A stretch of DNA of 64,000 bases from Curtobacterium sp. Leaf183 (GCF_001424385.1 NZ_LMPO01000001.1:628673-692672); one strand, 5' to 3'. Positions 27,023 through 37,071 are shown, counted from the stretch's first letter. A program made the numbers and translations. Notes: generated by a model from the sequence alone, not told the origin.

Positions 27023-28243
27023 ATGCTCGAGAGCCGTCGCCTTCCCCTGTGGGCGGGTCGCACGGCCGCGCTGCTGGGCATCGTGCTCGTGGCGTTCACC
27101 CTTCGCCAAGCGGTCGCTGCGGTCTCACCGATCATCGGTGACATCCGGACCGACTTCCCCGTCTCGAACCTCGACGTCGGCCTGCTCGGCACGCTGCCGC
27201 CGCTGCTCTTCGCGGCCTCGGGGTTCACGGCCCCACGCGTCGCACGGCGTCTCGGACTCGACGGCGGGATCGTCCTCGCACTGGTCCTGATCACCGTCGG
27301 CCATCTCGTCCGCGCGGTCGCACCGGGAGTCGCGATGCTGCTCGTCGGCAGCGTCGTGGCGTTCGCCGGGACCGGTGTCGGCAACGTGTTGCTGCCGTCC
27401 GTCGTCCGTCGCTACTTCCCCGACCGGGTCGCCCTGCTGACCGCGGTGTACGCGTGCATCGTGGGTGTCAGCACCGCGGTGCCGGCTGCCCTGGCCGCGC
27501 CGATCGCGCAGTATGCCGGGTGGCGGACCTCGCTCGCCGTCTGGGCAGTCACCTCAGCAGCAGCGCTCGTCCCCTGGCTCGTCGTCCTCGCACAGCAGCG
27601 CCGACTTCGCCGCGAGGACGCCGGTCTCGCCAGCCCGGCACCCACCGAGGTCGTCACCCGCCTGTGGCGTTCACGCGCCGCGCTGTCGATCACCGCGCTC
27701 TTCTCCTCGAGCGCGATCTGCACCTACGCGGCCTTCGCCTGGCTGCCGGAGATCCTGCAGGACGTTGCCGGCTCGACGCCGACCGAAGCGGGCGTGCTCC
27801 TCGCCGTCACCGGGGTGATCAGTGTCCCCGGCGCGCTGATCGCTCCCCTGCTCGTGCCCCAGCTCCGCAACGTCGGCTGGCTGATCGCCGCCGGAGTCCT
27901 GAGCTTCGCACTCGGGTACCTCGGCCTGCTGCTCGCACCAGTGCCGCTCACCCTGCTCTGGGTGCTCCTGATCGGCTGCGGCTCGATCCTGTTCCCCGTC
28001 TGCCTGGTGCTCATCAACGTCCGCACCCGGACACACGGCGGAACCGTCGCCTTGAGCGGCTTCGCCCAGGGCACCGCGTACGCACTCGGCGCCCTCGGCC
28101 CGCTGCTGGTCGGGCTGCTCCACGACGCCAGTGGTGGCTGGACGCTGCCGCTGCTCTTCCTTCTCGCCGTCACGCTCGCGGCAGCGATCCCGGCGGTCAC
28201 CCTCGGCCGCCCAACGTTCGTCGAGGACGAGCTCAGCCGGTAA
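27023..28243 (+). CDS. MFS transporter, CynX/NimT-like
   Basis: A 406-residue twelve-helix transporter. The first helix (LLGIVLVAFTLRQAVAAVSP) with its Arg-Gln pair and the PIIGDIRTDFPVSN loop are typical of the CynX/NimT branch, which moves cyanate, nitroimidazoles or similar small compounds. The actual substrate here is unknown. Translation probably starts at the mRNA 5' end (see -10 box). A palindrome of family 1 lies 21 bases after the stop. Confidence 0.82.
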   Translation: MLESRRLPLWAGRTAALLGIVLVAFTLRQAVAAVSPIIGDIRTDFPVSNLDVGLLGTLPPLLFAASGFTAPRVARRLGLDGGIVLALVLITVGHLVRAVAPGVAMLLVGSVVAFAGTGVGNVLLPSVVRRYFPDRVALLTAVYACIVGVSTAVPAALAAPIAQYAGWRTSLAVWAVTSAAALVPWLVVLAQQRRLRREDAGLASPAPTEVVTRLWRSRAALSITALFSSSAICTYAAFAWLPEILQDVAGSTPTEAGVLLAVTGVISVPGALIAPLLVPQLRNVGWLIAAGVLSFALGYLGLLLAPVPLTLLWVLLIGCGSILFPVCLVLINVRTRTHGGTVALSGFAQGTAYALGALGPLLVGLLHDASGGWTLPLLFLLAVTLAAAIPAVTLGRPTFVEDELSR

Positions 28244-28263
28244 CGGACGCTGCTCCATCTGGT

Positions 28264-28307
28264 CGGACTGGAGGCTCGGTGCCAGCTGGCACCGAGCCTC
28301 CAGTCCG
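28264..28307. repeat. palindrome family 1, copy C (perfect 44-bp)
   Basis: CGGACTGGAGGCTCGGTGCC begins a perfect loopless palindrome centred at 28285/28286. The inner 18 bases equal those of copy A at 2622, but the outer arm carries ACTGGAGG instead of ACGGGAGG. Confidence 0.85.
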
Positions 28308-28404
28308 GAACAGGGTCGCGGAAACGCGGCGGCGGCGCCGCCACTCCTCAGATGTCGGCGATGAGCCGGAGCGTGTAGCCGTCGGGGACCGTCTGGTGTT
28401 CGAC

Positions 28405-28671
28405 TTAGTGCATGAACACTGGCGCTGCCTGGTCGGCGGTGAAGAGCTCTGACGGGTGCCGCGGCTCGTGCGCAGCCTGCACGTCGATGGTCTCCGTGAG
28501 CGGTTCCGCGAGGTCGTGGTCACGTCCGACGATGGAGAAGCGGTACTCGCCGTCGTCCTCACGGCGGCGGAGTTCGACGCTCATCTTCTCCGCGATTCCG
28601 CCGGCCTGGAGGTAGGAGCCGCCGTACTGCTCCTCAGCCTGTTCGGGGTTGAACATCCAGTAGCTGGGCAC
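28405..28671 (-). CDS. small hypothetical protein, probably truncated by an in-frame stop
   Basis: From a GTG at 28671 (or ATG at 28656) an 88-codon frame with coding-like composition runs to a TAA at 28405-28407 (start PSYWMFNPEQAEEQYGG). Beyond this stop the same frame continues 18 sensible codons (VEHQTVPDGYTLRLIADI) to a TGA at 28348. A single change from TAY to TAA would explain this, so the gene may have lost its C-terminus. No known domain. It marks the left edge of the accessory island. Confidence 0.5.
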   Translation of the reverse strand: MPSYWMFNPEQAEEQYGGSYLQAGGIAEKMSVELRRREDDGEYRFSIVGRDHDLAEPLTETIDVQAAHEPRHPSELFTADQAAPVFMH

Positions 28672-28767
28672 TCCACCGGTGCGTCCGTCGGCTAGATTGT
28701 CGGAAGCAGTGGCTAGCGTTCGACGAGTGGTCTGCGGCAGGCGCAGCATCGAACGCAGAGGGACGAC

Positions 28768-30423
28768 GTGAGCACCGCGAAGATCCATCCCGAGGACTCG
28801 GCTAGGCTGCGGAAGGCGCGCGGGGCGTTCTTCACCCCGCCCGAGCTCGTCGACTACATCGCACGCTGGGCAATCCGAGACAAGTCCGACTCGGTGTTCG
28901 AGCCGTCCGCTGGCGATGCGGAATTCCTCGTCGGAGCTGTCGAACAGCTGGTCAAGCTGGGCGCCGCCACTCCAGAGGTGCATGGGGTCGAGATCCATGC
29001 CCACAGCGCAGAAGTGGGGCGTGGGCGCGTGCGCTCCGCCGGCGGAGCGCCGCGTATCGAGACGAGAGATTTCTTCGCAGTCGACCCCGAACCGATCCAC
29101 TCGGCGGTGATCGGAAATCCTCCCTACGTCCGCTATCAGGATTGGTCGGGCGCCGCGCGGACGCAGTCGCGCGCTGCAGCGTTACGCGCTGGCGTCGCCC
29201 TGACCGGCCTTGCCTCCAGCTGGGCCGCGTTTGCGATCCAATCGACGTTGTTCCTTGCGCCCGGCGGCCGTCTCGGCCTCGTCCTCCCCGCCGAGCTGCT
29301 TTCCGTGAACTACGCCGCGCCCGTGCGCCGCTACCTATTCGACAGGTTCCGATCGGTTGAGCTCGTGCTGTTCGATCAGCAAGTGTTTCCCGAAGCCGAA
29401 GCTGACGTGGTTCTGCTACTTGCTGACGGATTCAACGAAGGTCCCGCTGGCCATGCGACGATCCGGCGGGCGCCAGATGCGGCTTCGCTTTCCGAGATGC
29501 TTCCGGCTCGCACCTGGACGCCGACGGATCCGTCTGAGAAGTGGACGGGCGCTGGGCTCATTTCCCCGCAGGCGCTGAAGCCTCTCGCCGACCTCACGGC
29601 GGCCGGATTGTTCGGTGTGCTCGAAGAGTGGGGCGATACGACGCTCGGCGCTGTCACCGGCAACAACAACTTCTTCGCACTCTCGCCCGAACGTGTGAAG
29701 GAGCTAAATCTATCCCGGGGCGATCTGCTGCGGCTGTCGCCACCGGGGAGCTCACATCTGCGCGGCCTCGTACTTTCGTCGGATATGCTTACCCGCCTGG
29801 GACAGCGGGGGCGCGAGACATATCTATTTCGGCCGCAGATTCCTCTGTCTCCGGAAGCGGCCGAGTACGTCGCCGCGGGCCACAAGGCAGGTGTGGACCA
29901 GGCGTACAAGTGCCGTGTTCGCAAGGTATGGCACCAGGTTCCGATCGTTCCACCGGCGGATTTACTGCTGACGTGCATGAACGCCGACACACCGAGACTG
30001 ACAACGAACCTCGCGGGAGCCCACCACCTCAATTCCGTGCATGGTGTATACCTCGCTGAGCATCTGCGGGAGCTAGGCCGGGATCTGCTCCCGTTGGCGT
30101 CGCTCAACTCGATTACGCTGCTGAGCGCTGAGCGCGTCGGGCGGACCTACGGCGGCGGAATCTTGAAACTAGAGCCGCGCGAGGCGGACCGCTGGGCGAT
30201 GCCAACTCCGACACTCGTGCACGCACGTGCAGCTGCACTCGCGGCCGTGCGACACACGGTGGCACACAAGCTGCAGGCGGGGCGTCTTCACGACGCCGTG
30301 CAACTCGTCGACGTCGCGCTGTTCGCCGGTGCTGCGTCGCTGCGACAAGAGAACCTCGACGCAGTGCGCGGAGCTCACAGGGAATTGACGCAACGGAGGA
30401 CGAGGAGGTCGAAGCGTGGCTGA
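28768..30423 (+). CDS. N6-adenine DNA methyltransferase (Eco57I/TaqI-like)
   Basis: A 551-residue methyltransferase. The SAM-binding motif is FEPSAGD at residues 44-50 and the catalytic motif is NPPY at 117-120, followed by VRYQ as in gamma-class N6-adenine enzymes of the Eco57I/TaqI kind. Residues about 290-540 would be the target-recognition region. The N-terminal RKARGAFFTPPELVDYI is the usual lead-in of these enzymes. Start GTG 28768 follows AGAGGGA. It overlaps the restriction gene by 8 bases and should protect host DNA against it. The recognition sequence is unknown. Confidence 0.88.
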   Translation: MSTAKIHPEDSARLRKARGAFFTPPELVDYIARWAIRDKSDSVFEPSAGDAEFLVGAVEQLVKLGAATPEVHGVEIHAHSAEVGRGRVRSAGGAPRIETRDFFAVDPEPIHSAVIGNPPYVRYQDWSGAARTQSRAAALRAGVALTGLASSWAAFAIQSTLFLAPGGRLGLVLPAELLSVNYAAPVRRYLFDRFRSVELVLFDQQVFPEAEADVVLLLADGFNEGPAGHATIRRAPDAASLSEMLPARTWTPTDPSEKWTGAGLISPQALKPLADLTAAGLFGVLEEWGDTTLGAVTGNNNFFALSPERVKELNLSRGDLLRLSPPGSSHLRGLVLSSDMLTRLGQRGRETYLFRPQIPLSPEAAEYVAAGHKAGVDQAYKCRVRKVWHQVPIVPPADLLLTCMNADTPRLTTNLAGAHHLNSVHGVYLAEHLRELGRDLLPLASLNSITLLSAERVGRTYGGGILKLEPREADRWAMPTPTLVHARAAALAAVRHTVAHKLQAGRLHDAVQLVDVALFAGAASLRQENLDAVRGAHRELTQRRTRRSKRG

Positions 30424-31447
30424 GCCGAGCACCAAGGACAAAGCCTGGATTATGTTCGACCGGATTCTCGCGGACGCCGCCCCTGACGGCGATCACACGA
30501 GCCCTTGGCACCTCGTCAACGAGAATCGAGAATACGGTGCCGACCTCGTCACCCTCGAACGACTACTCGGCGTGCCACTCGCGCTCAAGGCGACAGTGAC
30601 CTCCGGCGTGCCCGCGCTTGCGCTCGACGTGTGGCTTTCCTACGAGCTGCGTCGCGCAGGCTTCGCCCCGGACGCGACGTGGCCTCGCGGGACCCACCCG
30701 CGCATCATCCCGAGGCCCGTGCTCAACCTGCTGGAGTCGCTGCCGAGAAGAGATCGTGCTGCCATTCAGGAGCGTCTCGAGAGAAAATCCTCAATTAAGG
30801 GCGTAACACAGGCCAGCGCTTCCATCCTCGGCAAGAACTACCTCAAGCAGGTCGATGTCATCATGACCGACTGGGCCACGGGCCCAGAGGTGCTCATCTC
30901 AACGAAGCGCATGGACTCGTCTTACGGCAAGAACGCGCCGAACCGCATCGAGGAGAGCTACGGAGACGCGAAGAACCTGCGTCAACGCCATCCGCTAGCC
31001 GCGCTTGGGTTTGTAATGGGTCTGCGCTCCGACATTCTCATCAAGGACCCCCTGACATTCGACTGGCTCGTAGACCTCGTCGGCAAGCTCGGCCAGGAGG
31101 ACGACGCATACCACGCGACGTGCCTGCTGCTCATTGAGTACGGCGCCGAGATCGTGGTCGACGAGAACGACGTGGAAGCGCCCGCGGAGCTGATCACAAC
31201 CCCTGGCGCTGACCCTGGCGAGGACGACGCGGTGGACGAGCTCGAGTCGATTCCCGAAGATGAGATCGCGGCTCGGCTCGCAACGCTCCCAACCGTGCGT
31301 GTCCTGACCGGCGGCGAAGTGCCGTCGCCCCTCGATCCCAGCAGCTTCCTAGCGACAATCGTGAACCGCACGCTCGACGGCACGCCTATCACGATGCATC
31401 GCCAGGCACGCGCGCGGCGCAAGAATCCCGTTCAGCCGACACAATAG
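30416..31447 (+). CDS. restriction endonuclease, PD-(D/E)XK-like
   Basis: A 343-residue protein starting at GTG 30416 with GAGGAGG six or so bases upstream, inside the end of the methyltransferase gene. D147, E158 and K164 (VDVIMTD...EVLISTK) form a PD-(D/E)XK-type active site, followed by the KNAPNRIEESYGDAKNL region seen in some type II enzymes. The tight overlap with the methyltransferase supports a type II restriction-modification system. The acidic C-terminal third is not assignable. Confidence 0.75.
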   Translation: MAEPSTKDKAWIMFDRILADAAPDGDHTSPWHLVNENREYGADLVTLERLLGVPLALKATVTSGVPALALDVWLSYELRRAGFAPDATWPRGTHPRIIPRPVLNLLESLPRRDRAAIQERLERKSSIKGVTQASASILGKNYLKQVDVIMTDWATGPEVLISTKRMDSSYGKNAPNRIEESYGDAKNLRQRHPLAALGFVMGLRSDILIKDPLTFDWLVDLVGKLGQEDDAYHATCLLLIEYGAEIVVDENDVEAPAELITTPGADPGEDDAVDELESIPEDEIAARLATLPTVRVLTGGEVPSPLDPSSFLATIVNRTLDGTPITMHRQARARRKNPVQPTQ

Positions 31448-31530
31448 AGCGAAACGCTGTCCAACGGCACGCCGAATGCTCAGGTGGTCCGCGACCACTG
31501 GGCAAGGGATGCCGCAGGTTTACGGGCTAA

Positions 31531-32847
31531 TCAGGACGCGAGAGCCTCCCGCAGATCAGCTTCGAAGACTTTTACCAGGTCGGGATGCCGTTCCACCCAA
31601 AGTTCCGCCAGCGCCCCAAGGACCCGCTGACGACCGTACGCCTCCCCGAGGTCATTCACCCAGTCATGTTTGTCCTTCCCGCCCTCCTCCAGCTTCCAGC
31701 GAAGCTCACGAGCATCGACGTTCAGAGCCGCAGCGAGGACGTCGGGAGCGTCGCCAAGGTCCCTGAACAGCTCGTCCGGGTCGCGAGTAGAGGGGAGGAA
31801 CACTACAGGCCACCATCCGGCTTTAGAAGGCTTGATCTCGGATCGCTTATCACCGTCAAAGAAGAATGAGAACTGCAACGGCGACCCGGGAAGCTTCGGT
31901 ATCTTCCTGCGCAGTACGTCCATGTAACCCGATCCCTTGCCCCACACTACAAGTGCCGAGCGTGCTGCACGTCGGTCTAACGCCTCCAGGAGAGCTCGGA
32001 CCAAATAGAGCGCAGACTCGTCTTCAACGTAAGCAACTTGCCGTATAGGTGGGTCCGCTAAAAGATCATCTGCCGCGGTCGCTATCTCGCGCACATGCGT
32101 CGCCTCAGAACCACCGCTCCCGCCCATTTCCAGGCGCACAAATGCACCGTTTTTCGCGGCATCTTCGATAACGGGCTGTGCATGTGAGGTGATGACGAGA
32201 CGCCAGCGACGCTCCGCGCACAACGCAATCAACCTCCGCAATAGCGATTCCGCTGCCACAGGCGGAAGATACGCGTCTGGCTCATCAAGCAGCAGCACCT
32301 CGATATCGCTTCGACTTTCGCGCCACTGCTCTAGATACCAGAAAAGCAGATGCACACCAAGTTCACCAAGCCCCATGTCATTGGAGGCATACCGAACACC
32401 CCTGAACTTCATACGGAAGTACGGGAATACCTCGTCAGACAACCATTCCATATGAGGATCATCGACGGCGAGACCGGTGTCAATATCGAGGCCAAACCAT
32501 TCGACATCGTCATAGTCGCGTCCGACAATCCTGCTTACGTCTGCTAGTCGAGCGTCAGCGAGTTCAACCGGGTCGTATTCGTCAAGCATCTCTTCGAGCG
32601 GATCATCCCGGCGCGAGGCTTGCAGCACGTACTGGGTCAGGTAGTGTAGATCGATATACATTGCACGAGGACCGAGCGCCGAAGCAAGTTCACGCAGCAT
32701 CCGAGACTTGCCTGATCCGTTTCGACCGCCAAGCACAACGCAACGGTCCGTTAGCGCGATCGGTAGGTCCTTGGATCCGACGAGGTCTGGCCAATTTTTT
32801 TGCGCGTTGAGAGCCACCCATGCCTTCCCCTCCTCAGCACGCCTCAC
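31531..32847 (-). CDS. ABC-type ATPase with C-terminal TOPRIM-like domain
   Basis: A 438-residue protein from GTG 32847, whose GTGA overlaps the DUF262 stop. Walker A is GGRNGSGKS (40-48), the signature region MGLGELGVHLL (158-168), Walker B VLLLDEPD (184-191) and the H-loop TSHAQ (220-224), arranged as in SMC/OLD-like ATPases with a short insertion. The C-terminal third starts VAYVEDESALYLV (E275) and has FFFDGD (D331, D333), the acidic pattern of a TOPRIM nuclease. It resembles OLD/GajA or fused PARIS proteins but is shorter. Coupled to DUF262, it is a probable anti-phage effector or sensor. Confidence 0.75.
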   Translation of the reverse strand: MRRAEEGKAWVALNAQKNWPDLVGSKDLPIALTDRCVVLGGRNGSGKSRMLRELASALGPRAMYIDLHYLTQYVLQASRRDDPLEEMLDEYDPVELADARLADVSRIVGRDYDDVEWFGLDIDTGLAVDDPHMEWLSDEVFPYFRMKFRGVRYASNDMGLGELGVHLLFWYLEQWRESRSDIEVLLLDEPDAYLPPVAAESLLRRLIALCAERRWRLVITSHAQPVIEDAAKNGAFVRLEMGGSGGSEATHVREIATAADDLLADPPIRQVAYVEDESALYLVRALLEALDRRAARSALVVWGKGSGYMDVLRRKIPKLPGSPLQFSFFFDGDKRSEIKPSKAGWWPVVFLPSTRDPDELFRDLGDAPDVLAAALNVDARELRWKLEEGGKDKHDWVNDLGEAYGRQRVLGALAELWVERHPDLVKVFEADLREALAS

Positions 32848-34004
32848 GAAGTTTCTCCCATAATCAGTTCCGCACCCCACGGCTCGGTCTTGAGATACTC
32901 GGCCATGAGATACGCGGCAGAATCACCCGGCTGGTTGCCAATGCCACGTAGGAGCCGCTCGCTTCCGAGACGCGGCGGGGTACCGAAAACACGCTCGCTG
33001 AAAAGTTGAATAGCCAGGTCGCGTATCTGCACCGAGGAGACGTCGGTTACGCGGTACGAGGCGCGATCGTCGTACTGTCGGGTGATGTCAAGCAACATCG
33101 GATCTGCCTCGACCGGAAAGCCTTCGCTTGGCCTGGAGGAACGGCGGGTTGCTTCAAACGCGAGGAGAAGCCTCTGTGGCAACGGTGCCAACGCGCGCGC
33201 CCAGTAACAATAGACGAGCCACGTCTGCAACGTGCCCTTGTTGAACTTGACCTTTCCCCCAGGCACGGCGTCAAGGAGGTCGAGCAGCGCGCGACCGGCG
33301 TCCGCCACGGCCCGGAGCGTCTCTTCGCGAAACGCCGTACTTCTGTAGAACTCTTCGACCGTGTTGTTATTAACATGCTCGCGGATCGTGTTCTTCTCCA
33401 CGACAACGCATGTCCTGGCAATGATGTCATCGTAAGCGAGACGACCATTGCTGAATCCGATTCGATCGGACGCGAGAAGCCCTATCTCGACCAGGTCTCG
33501 TACTAAGTCTCGAATCTGACGCTGAGCGTCGCCATACAGCGCGTTGCGCTTTTCCGCTGGCGTGAGGTTGTACGACTGGTTAAGCCGGAAGAAGAGTTCG
33601 TTCGGCTCCGCCGGACGATATTCGGTGAGCTTGACAACCGTAACCGGGAACCGGTTGATACGGCGACGCACCTCGATGGGAAGCTCCGAGTAGCGCAGCC
33701 CATTCAGCTCGCGGATCCGGTCGTTGGATGGTTCAAGTGATCCATCGACTTTGATCTTGTCGTCGAAGAAATCGCGGATCGCTACGAGCCGCTGTTGCCC
33801 GTCCAGGACCAGCTCGAGATCGTCCCGCACGACAATGTGGACGGCGGGAACATACCACTCACGCAGGATAGTATCGATCAGCCTCTGCCGCCGAACGCGG
33901 TCCCACACTTCACCGCGCTGAAAATCGGGCTGGAGGTCCCACTCTTCGTCCTGGATCCGCCGCACAATCACAGCGAGATCGACCTGGGTCTGCTCAACCT
34001 TCAT
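32844..34004 (-). CDS. DUF262 (GmrS/ParB-like) protein
   Basis: A 386-residue protein with the DUF262 hallmarks LQPDFQRG (24-31) and DGQQR (68-72), the latter essential for the NTP-binding/nuclease site in GmrSD-type enzymes. The DUF1524 HNH domain normally found in GmrD is absent here. The ATG at 34004 follows GAGGAG. It is translationally coupled to the ATPase/TOPRIM gene, so the two likely form one complex. The preceding 450 bases on its 5' side hold no recognisable gene. Confidence 0.8.
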   Translation of the reverse strand: MKVEQTQVDLAVIVRRIQDEEWDLQPDFQRGEVWDRVRRQRLIDTILREWYVPAVHIVVRDDLELVLDGQQRLVAIRDFFDDKIKVDGSLEPSNDRIRELNGLRYSELPIEVRRRINRFPVTVVKLTEYRPAEPNELFFRLNQSYNLTPAEKRNALYGDAQRQIRDLVRDLVEIGLLASDRIGFSNGRLAYDDIIARTCVVVEKNTIREHVNNNTVEEFYRSTAFREETLRAVADAGRALLDLLDAVPGGKVKFNKGTLQTWLVYCYWARALAPLPQRLLLAFEATRRSSRPSEGFPVEADPMLLDITRQYDDRASYRVTDVSSVQIRDLAIQLFSERVFGTPPRLGSERLLRGIGNQPGDSAAYLMAEYLKTEPWGAELIMGETS

Positions 34005-34486
34005 GAAGCTCCTCGCTCTGCCCCGCACATCGACCGACGTGTCTCCTGAGCACACTATCTATCTACTCGCCCGGTTACACATTCCGATCTTTCGGCGTGC
34101 CGCTCGGCCTCCGCCGCAACGGGCAGCGCGCTCTCCCACGCGAGGCCGCTTGCGTGCTGTCCCGCCCCGAGTCCGATGCCAGGCTTTCAAACCGTAGGAG
34201 CCTGCGAGCCATGGAAGCACGAAGGGAATACCCGGGGCGCTTCGCGAACGAGCGGTTCGACACGCGGCGCATACGCACCGCGACCCGAACAGCAGAGCCG
34301 GCGCCCTGCACCGGATCGGTGAGTAGCTAGGAGTCAATCCCGAGACGCTGCGGACCGGTGTCTCGCATCGCCGGGCCTCGTCCAGTCGGCCATGGGCGCT
34401 CTCCGGCCGCGAGCTCGGTCAGCTGGCGGATCGAGGTACGCCCCGCCGGCTGAAGCCCGCGGGGTGTTCCCATAGGTTAAACCAGA

Positions 34487-34727
<241 letters not shown>

Positions 34728-35217
34728 GGAGGCGACCCGTCATTTTGTTGCGTTGGTCAGGTGCGTGGCTCTCGAACCAGCCCGGAGGCGCGGATGTAGT
34801 CGGAGATGATTGTCGCGCTAATGTTGCGGTCACGAACAAGCTCCGGAAATCCCCGTGGTCGGGTCGATTTCGGTTTTGCCCTCTCGATTTGGCTCACAGG
34901 GAGAACCCAGGCGAGCTGCACCGCCTTCCTATGGCTAAAGCGGTCCTGAGGAGGTGACGCCTCCGAGTAGGCGGCGGCAAGACGCTAGACCCCATGAGCG
35001 ATTCACATCGGGTTGGCCCCCTGCCGACACGCGGTTGTCGAGAGCGCCGAAGACGCGAACGGTCGTCAACCGCGTAGGCCAGACGAGGTCACGGCGGATA
35101 GTCGTGGGGCGTTGGCGGGCACGCGACAGTTCAAATGTCCGAAGGCCGTCTTACCCCCGCACCTCGAAGACGCGCCGTTCTAGCTATCCGACCCCCACAC
35201 TGGGGCTCTCCGTCAGC

Positions 35218-35223
35218 TACGCT
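35218..35223 (+). promoter_or_regulatory. -10 box, leaderless promoter
   Basis: TACGCT followed by six bases and the ATG at 35230, with no ribosome-binding site. Confidence 0.5.
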
Positions 35224-35229
35224 ACCCGC

Positions 35230-36093
35230 ATGTGGGGAAAACTTCTGCGCCTATCTATCGGCACTTTAGCCGGATGCGTCGTTGCAGCAATCGCGGTCAA
35301 CGCATTGCTGTATCTACCAAATTGGCTGGTTGATCTCAGCGCCGTCGGCCCGACAACTGCATATGAGCGCCTTCAGGCAATTTCTGCACAGAGACAGATC
35401 GTGCTCTGGATATTCGGCGGTATTATCGCGATTATCACCCTCAGCTATACGCATATACGCCACTCGCTGGACCGCGACTCGAACCGAACCGACAGATACT
35501 CCTCCGCCATTGATCAGCTCGGGTCGGAAAAACTGATGGTTCGCATCGGCGGGATTTTTGCACTAGAGCGGATCGCCATCGATTCAGCCAGGGAGCGAGG
35601 CCCCGTGATGAACGTTCTGAGCGCTTTCGTCACAAATGATCGCCCCCGAATCTTCGACACCGGTACCCCACCCGCCTACCCCATCCCCCTCGACGTCGTG
35701 GCAGCTCTTCAAGTTATCGGCCGACTGCCTCGGAGCAAGCCGGACGTACCTCCTAATCTGAATTCGGCGGACCTCAGCGGTGCTGACCTGCACGGCGCAA
35801 ATCTTCGGAACGCCGTGCTGTCGTCGGCGGACATGATGTCCGCGAACTTGACCGGAGCGAATCTTCGGGACGCCGACCTGGGCCCGGCCGATTCACGGCT
35901 CGTCGGCGCTTCGCTATACGGAGCCACTCTGGATCGAGCTGACTTATCGAAGGCGAACCTCACCGACGCAGAATTCACAGACGCGAGCGTAAGGAAAACT
36001 AGGTTCCACCAAGCGACACTGACGCGAACGCGACTCGACAACATTCGACCGGAACAAGGGACGCAGGAAGGTCCGATCGGGCTAGAGAACTGA
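35230..36093 (+). CDS. membrane-anchored pentapeptide-repeat protein
   Basis: A 287-residue protein. Two membrane helices lie at about 9-30 and 60-82 (LWIFGGIIAIITLSYTHIRH). A middle region (about 95-175) precedes a block of A(D/N)LXX repeats (ADLSGADLHGANLRNAVLSS and onward) forming a right-handed quadrilateral helix of roughly 16 units. Such coils act as protein-protein or DNA-mimic surfaces; the membrane anchor argues for a scaffolding role. Codon use is less GC-biased than in flanking core genes, as expected for acquired DNA. Confidence 0.8.
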   Translation: MWGKLLRLSIGTLAGCVVAAIAVNALLYLPNWLVDLSAVGPTTAYERLQAISAQRQIVLWIFGGIIAIITLSYTHIRHSLDRDSNRTDRYSSAIDQLGSEKLMVRIGGIFALERIAIDSARERGPVMNVLSAFVTNDRPRIFDTGTPPAYPIPLDVVAALQVIGRLPRSKPDVPPNLNSADLSGADLHGANLRNAVLSSADMMSANLTGANLRDADLGPADSRLVGASLYGATLDRADLSKANLTDAEFTDASVRKTRFHQATLTRTRLDNIRPEQGTQEGPIGLEN

Positions 36094-36138
36094 ACAACAG
36101 ATAGAAAGAAAGTAGTATCAAACTTTGAGACATGCGCT

Positions 36139-36934
36139 TCAACTCCGGCGGAGGTCGAAGAGGCCGAGGATTTCTGGCAAGAGCGTGATACTCCACTTGA
36201 CGGGAGCATCTGAGACCAAATCGCGCCCGACCTCAAGGAAATAAGTCCCCCGATGACCGTGCCTACCGCGAGCCGCCATGCCCCAAGCACGACAAATGCA
36301 GCAGTAAGGGCGACGATGAGGGTCATGAGTACGGCACGGGCAGTTCTGCGCCGGGAGCTTGTGTTCCGCTATCCGTCGCACCATCTCTACACCATCGATC
36401 GCAACGGGCCGGGCACGTCCAGCGTCTGCTTTCGCCAGCTCTCCCGAAAAGACCTTGGGGATCTTGCTGATCGTTCTTGTGAATACTTCTATGAGACGCT
36501 CCGCCCACAGCAACGCTGACTCTGGCCTTGGTGAACCGAAGTCGTCTGCGACCCTCGCTTGCACCTGGTCAGAGAGACGTTTGAGGGCATCGCCGTACCA
36601 CGAGGCGCTTAAGGACGCCTCCTCATGACCGGTTCGCGTGAAGCCCAAATAACGCCCATTGAGCGCGTCAACCTTGTCAGGATGCCCGCCGTAACCCCGT
36701 TATCAAGAGATTGCAACAAACGACGGGCCGTCACGCGGGCGCCAGGCCACACGCCGTTTACCTCTTCTGGAAGGGCGACCGTCGACGCTGGCCCGCCCAC
36801 CAACGTCTCAATACAGGTGGAGATGAAAGTTCGTCCTCGTCCGCGACGCGCTCCGAACTCAGCAACGTGTAGGCCGCGCCGAACATCTCCAGGCCACGTT
36901 CGCTGGCGACGCCCTTCAATTCCCCAACCGACAC
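36139..36934 (-). pseudogene. frameshifted gene of unknown function
   Basis: Read from a GTG at 36934 (preceded by GAGGAG and a TAAAGT box), protein-like sequence continues only if the frame is switched at about 36835, 36660 and again near 36345. Pieces are GVASERGLEMFGAAYTLLSS, then ARRLLQSLDNGVTAGILTRL, then YGDALKRLSDQVQARVADDF, then a membrane helix (LIVALTAAFVVLGAWRLAVG). Together they would make a protein of some 265 residues with a C-terminal anchor. The longest single frame is 36139-36648. Sequencing errors are possible, but three shifts favour a pseudogene. Confidence 0.5.
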
Positions 36935-37071
36935 GATGCTCCTCACTTTAGGGCCATTCTGATGGCAGGTTGGCTTTTGCTGCAGAGGCCGCGCGTCGGA
37001 AAAGCCTGCTCGTAGCGTGTTATTCTGATGCAAGAGGCAATTCCGCACCTTTGCGAACGCCACAGACGATA

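Noticed and set aside
34059..34337. Minus-strand frame of 92 codons upstream of DUF262
   Set aside because: Composition is Arg/Cys-rich without pattern, and no ribosome-binding site or promoter was seen.
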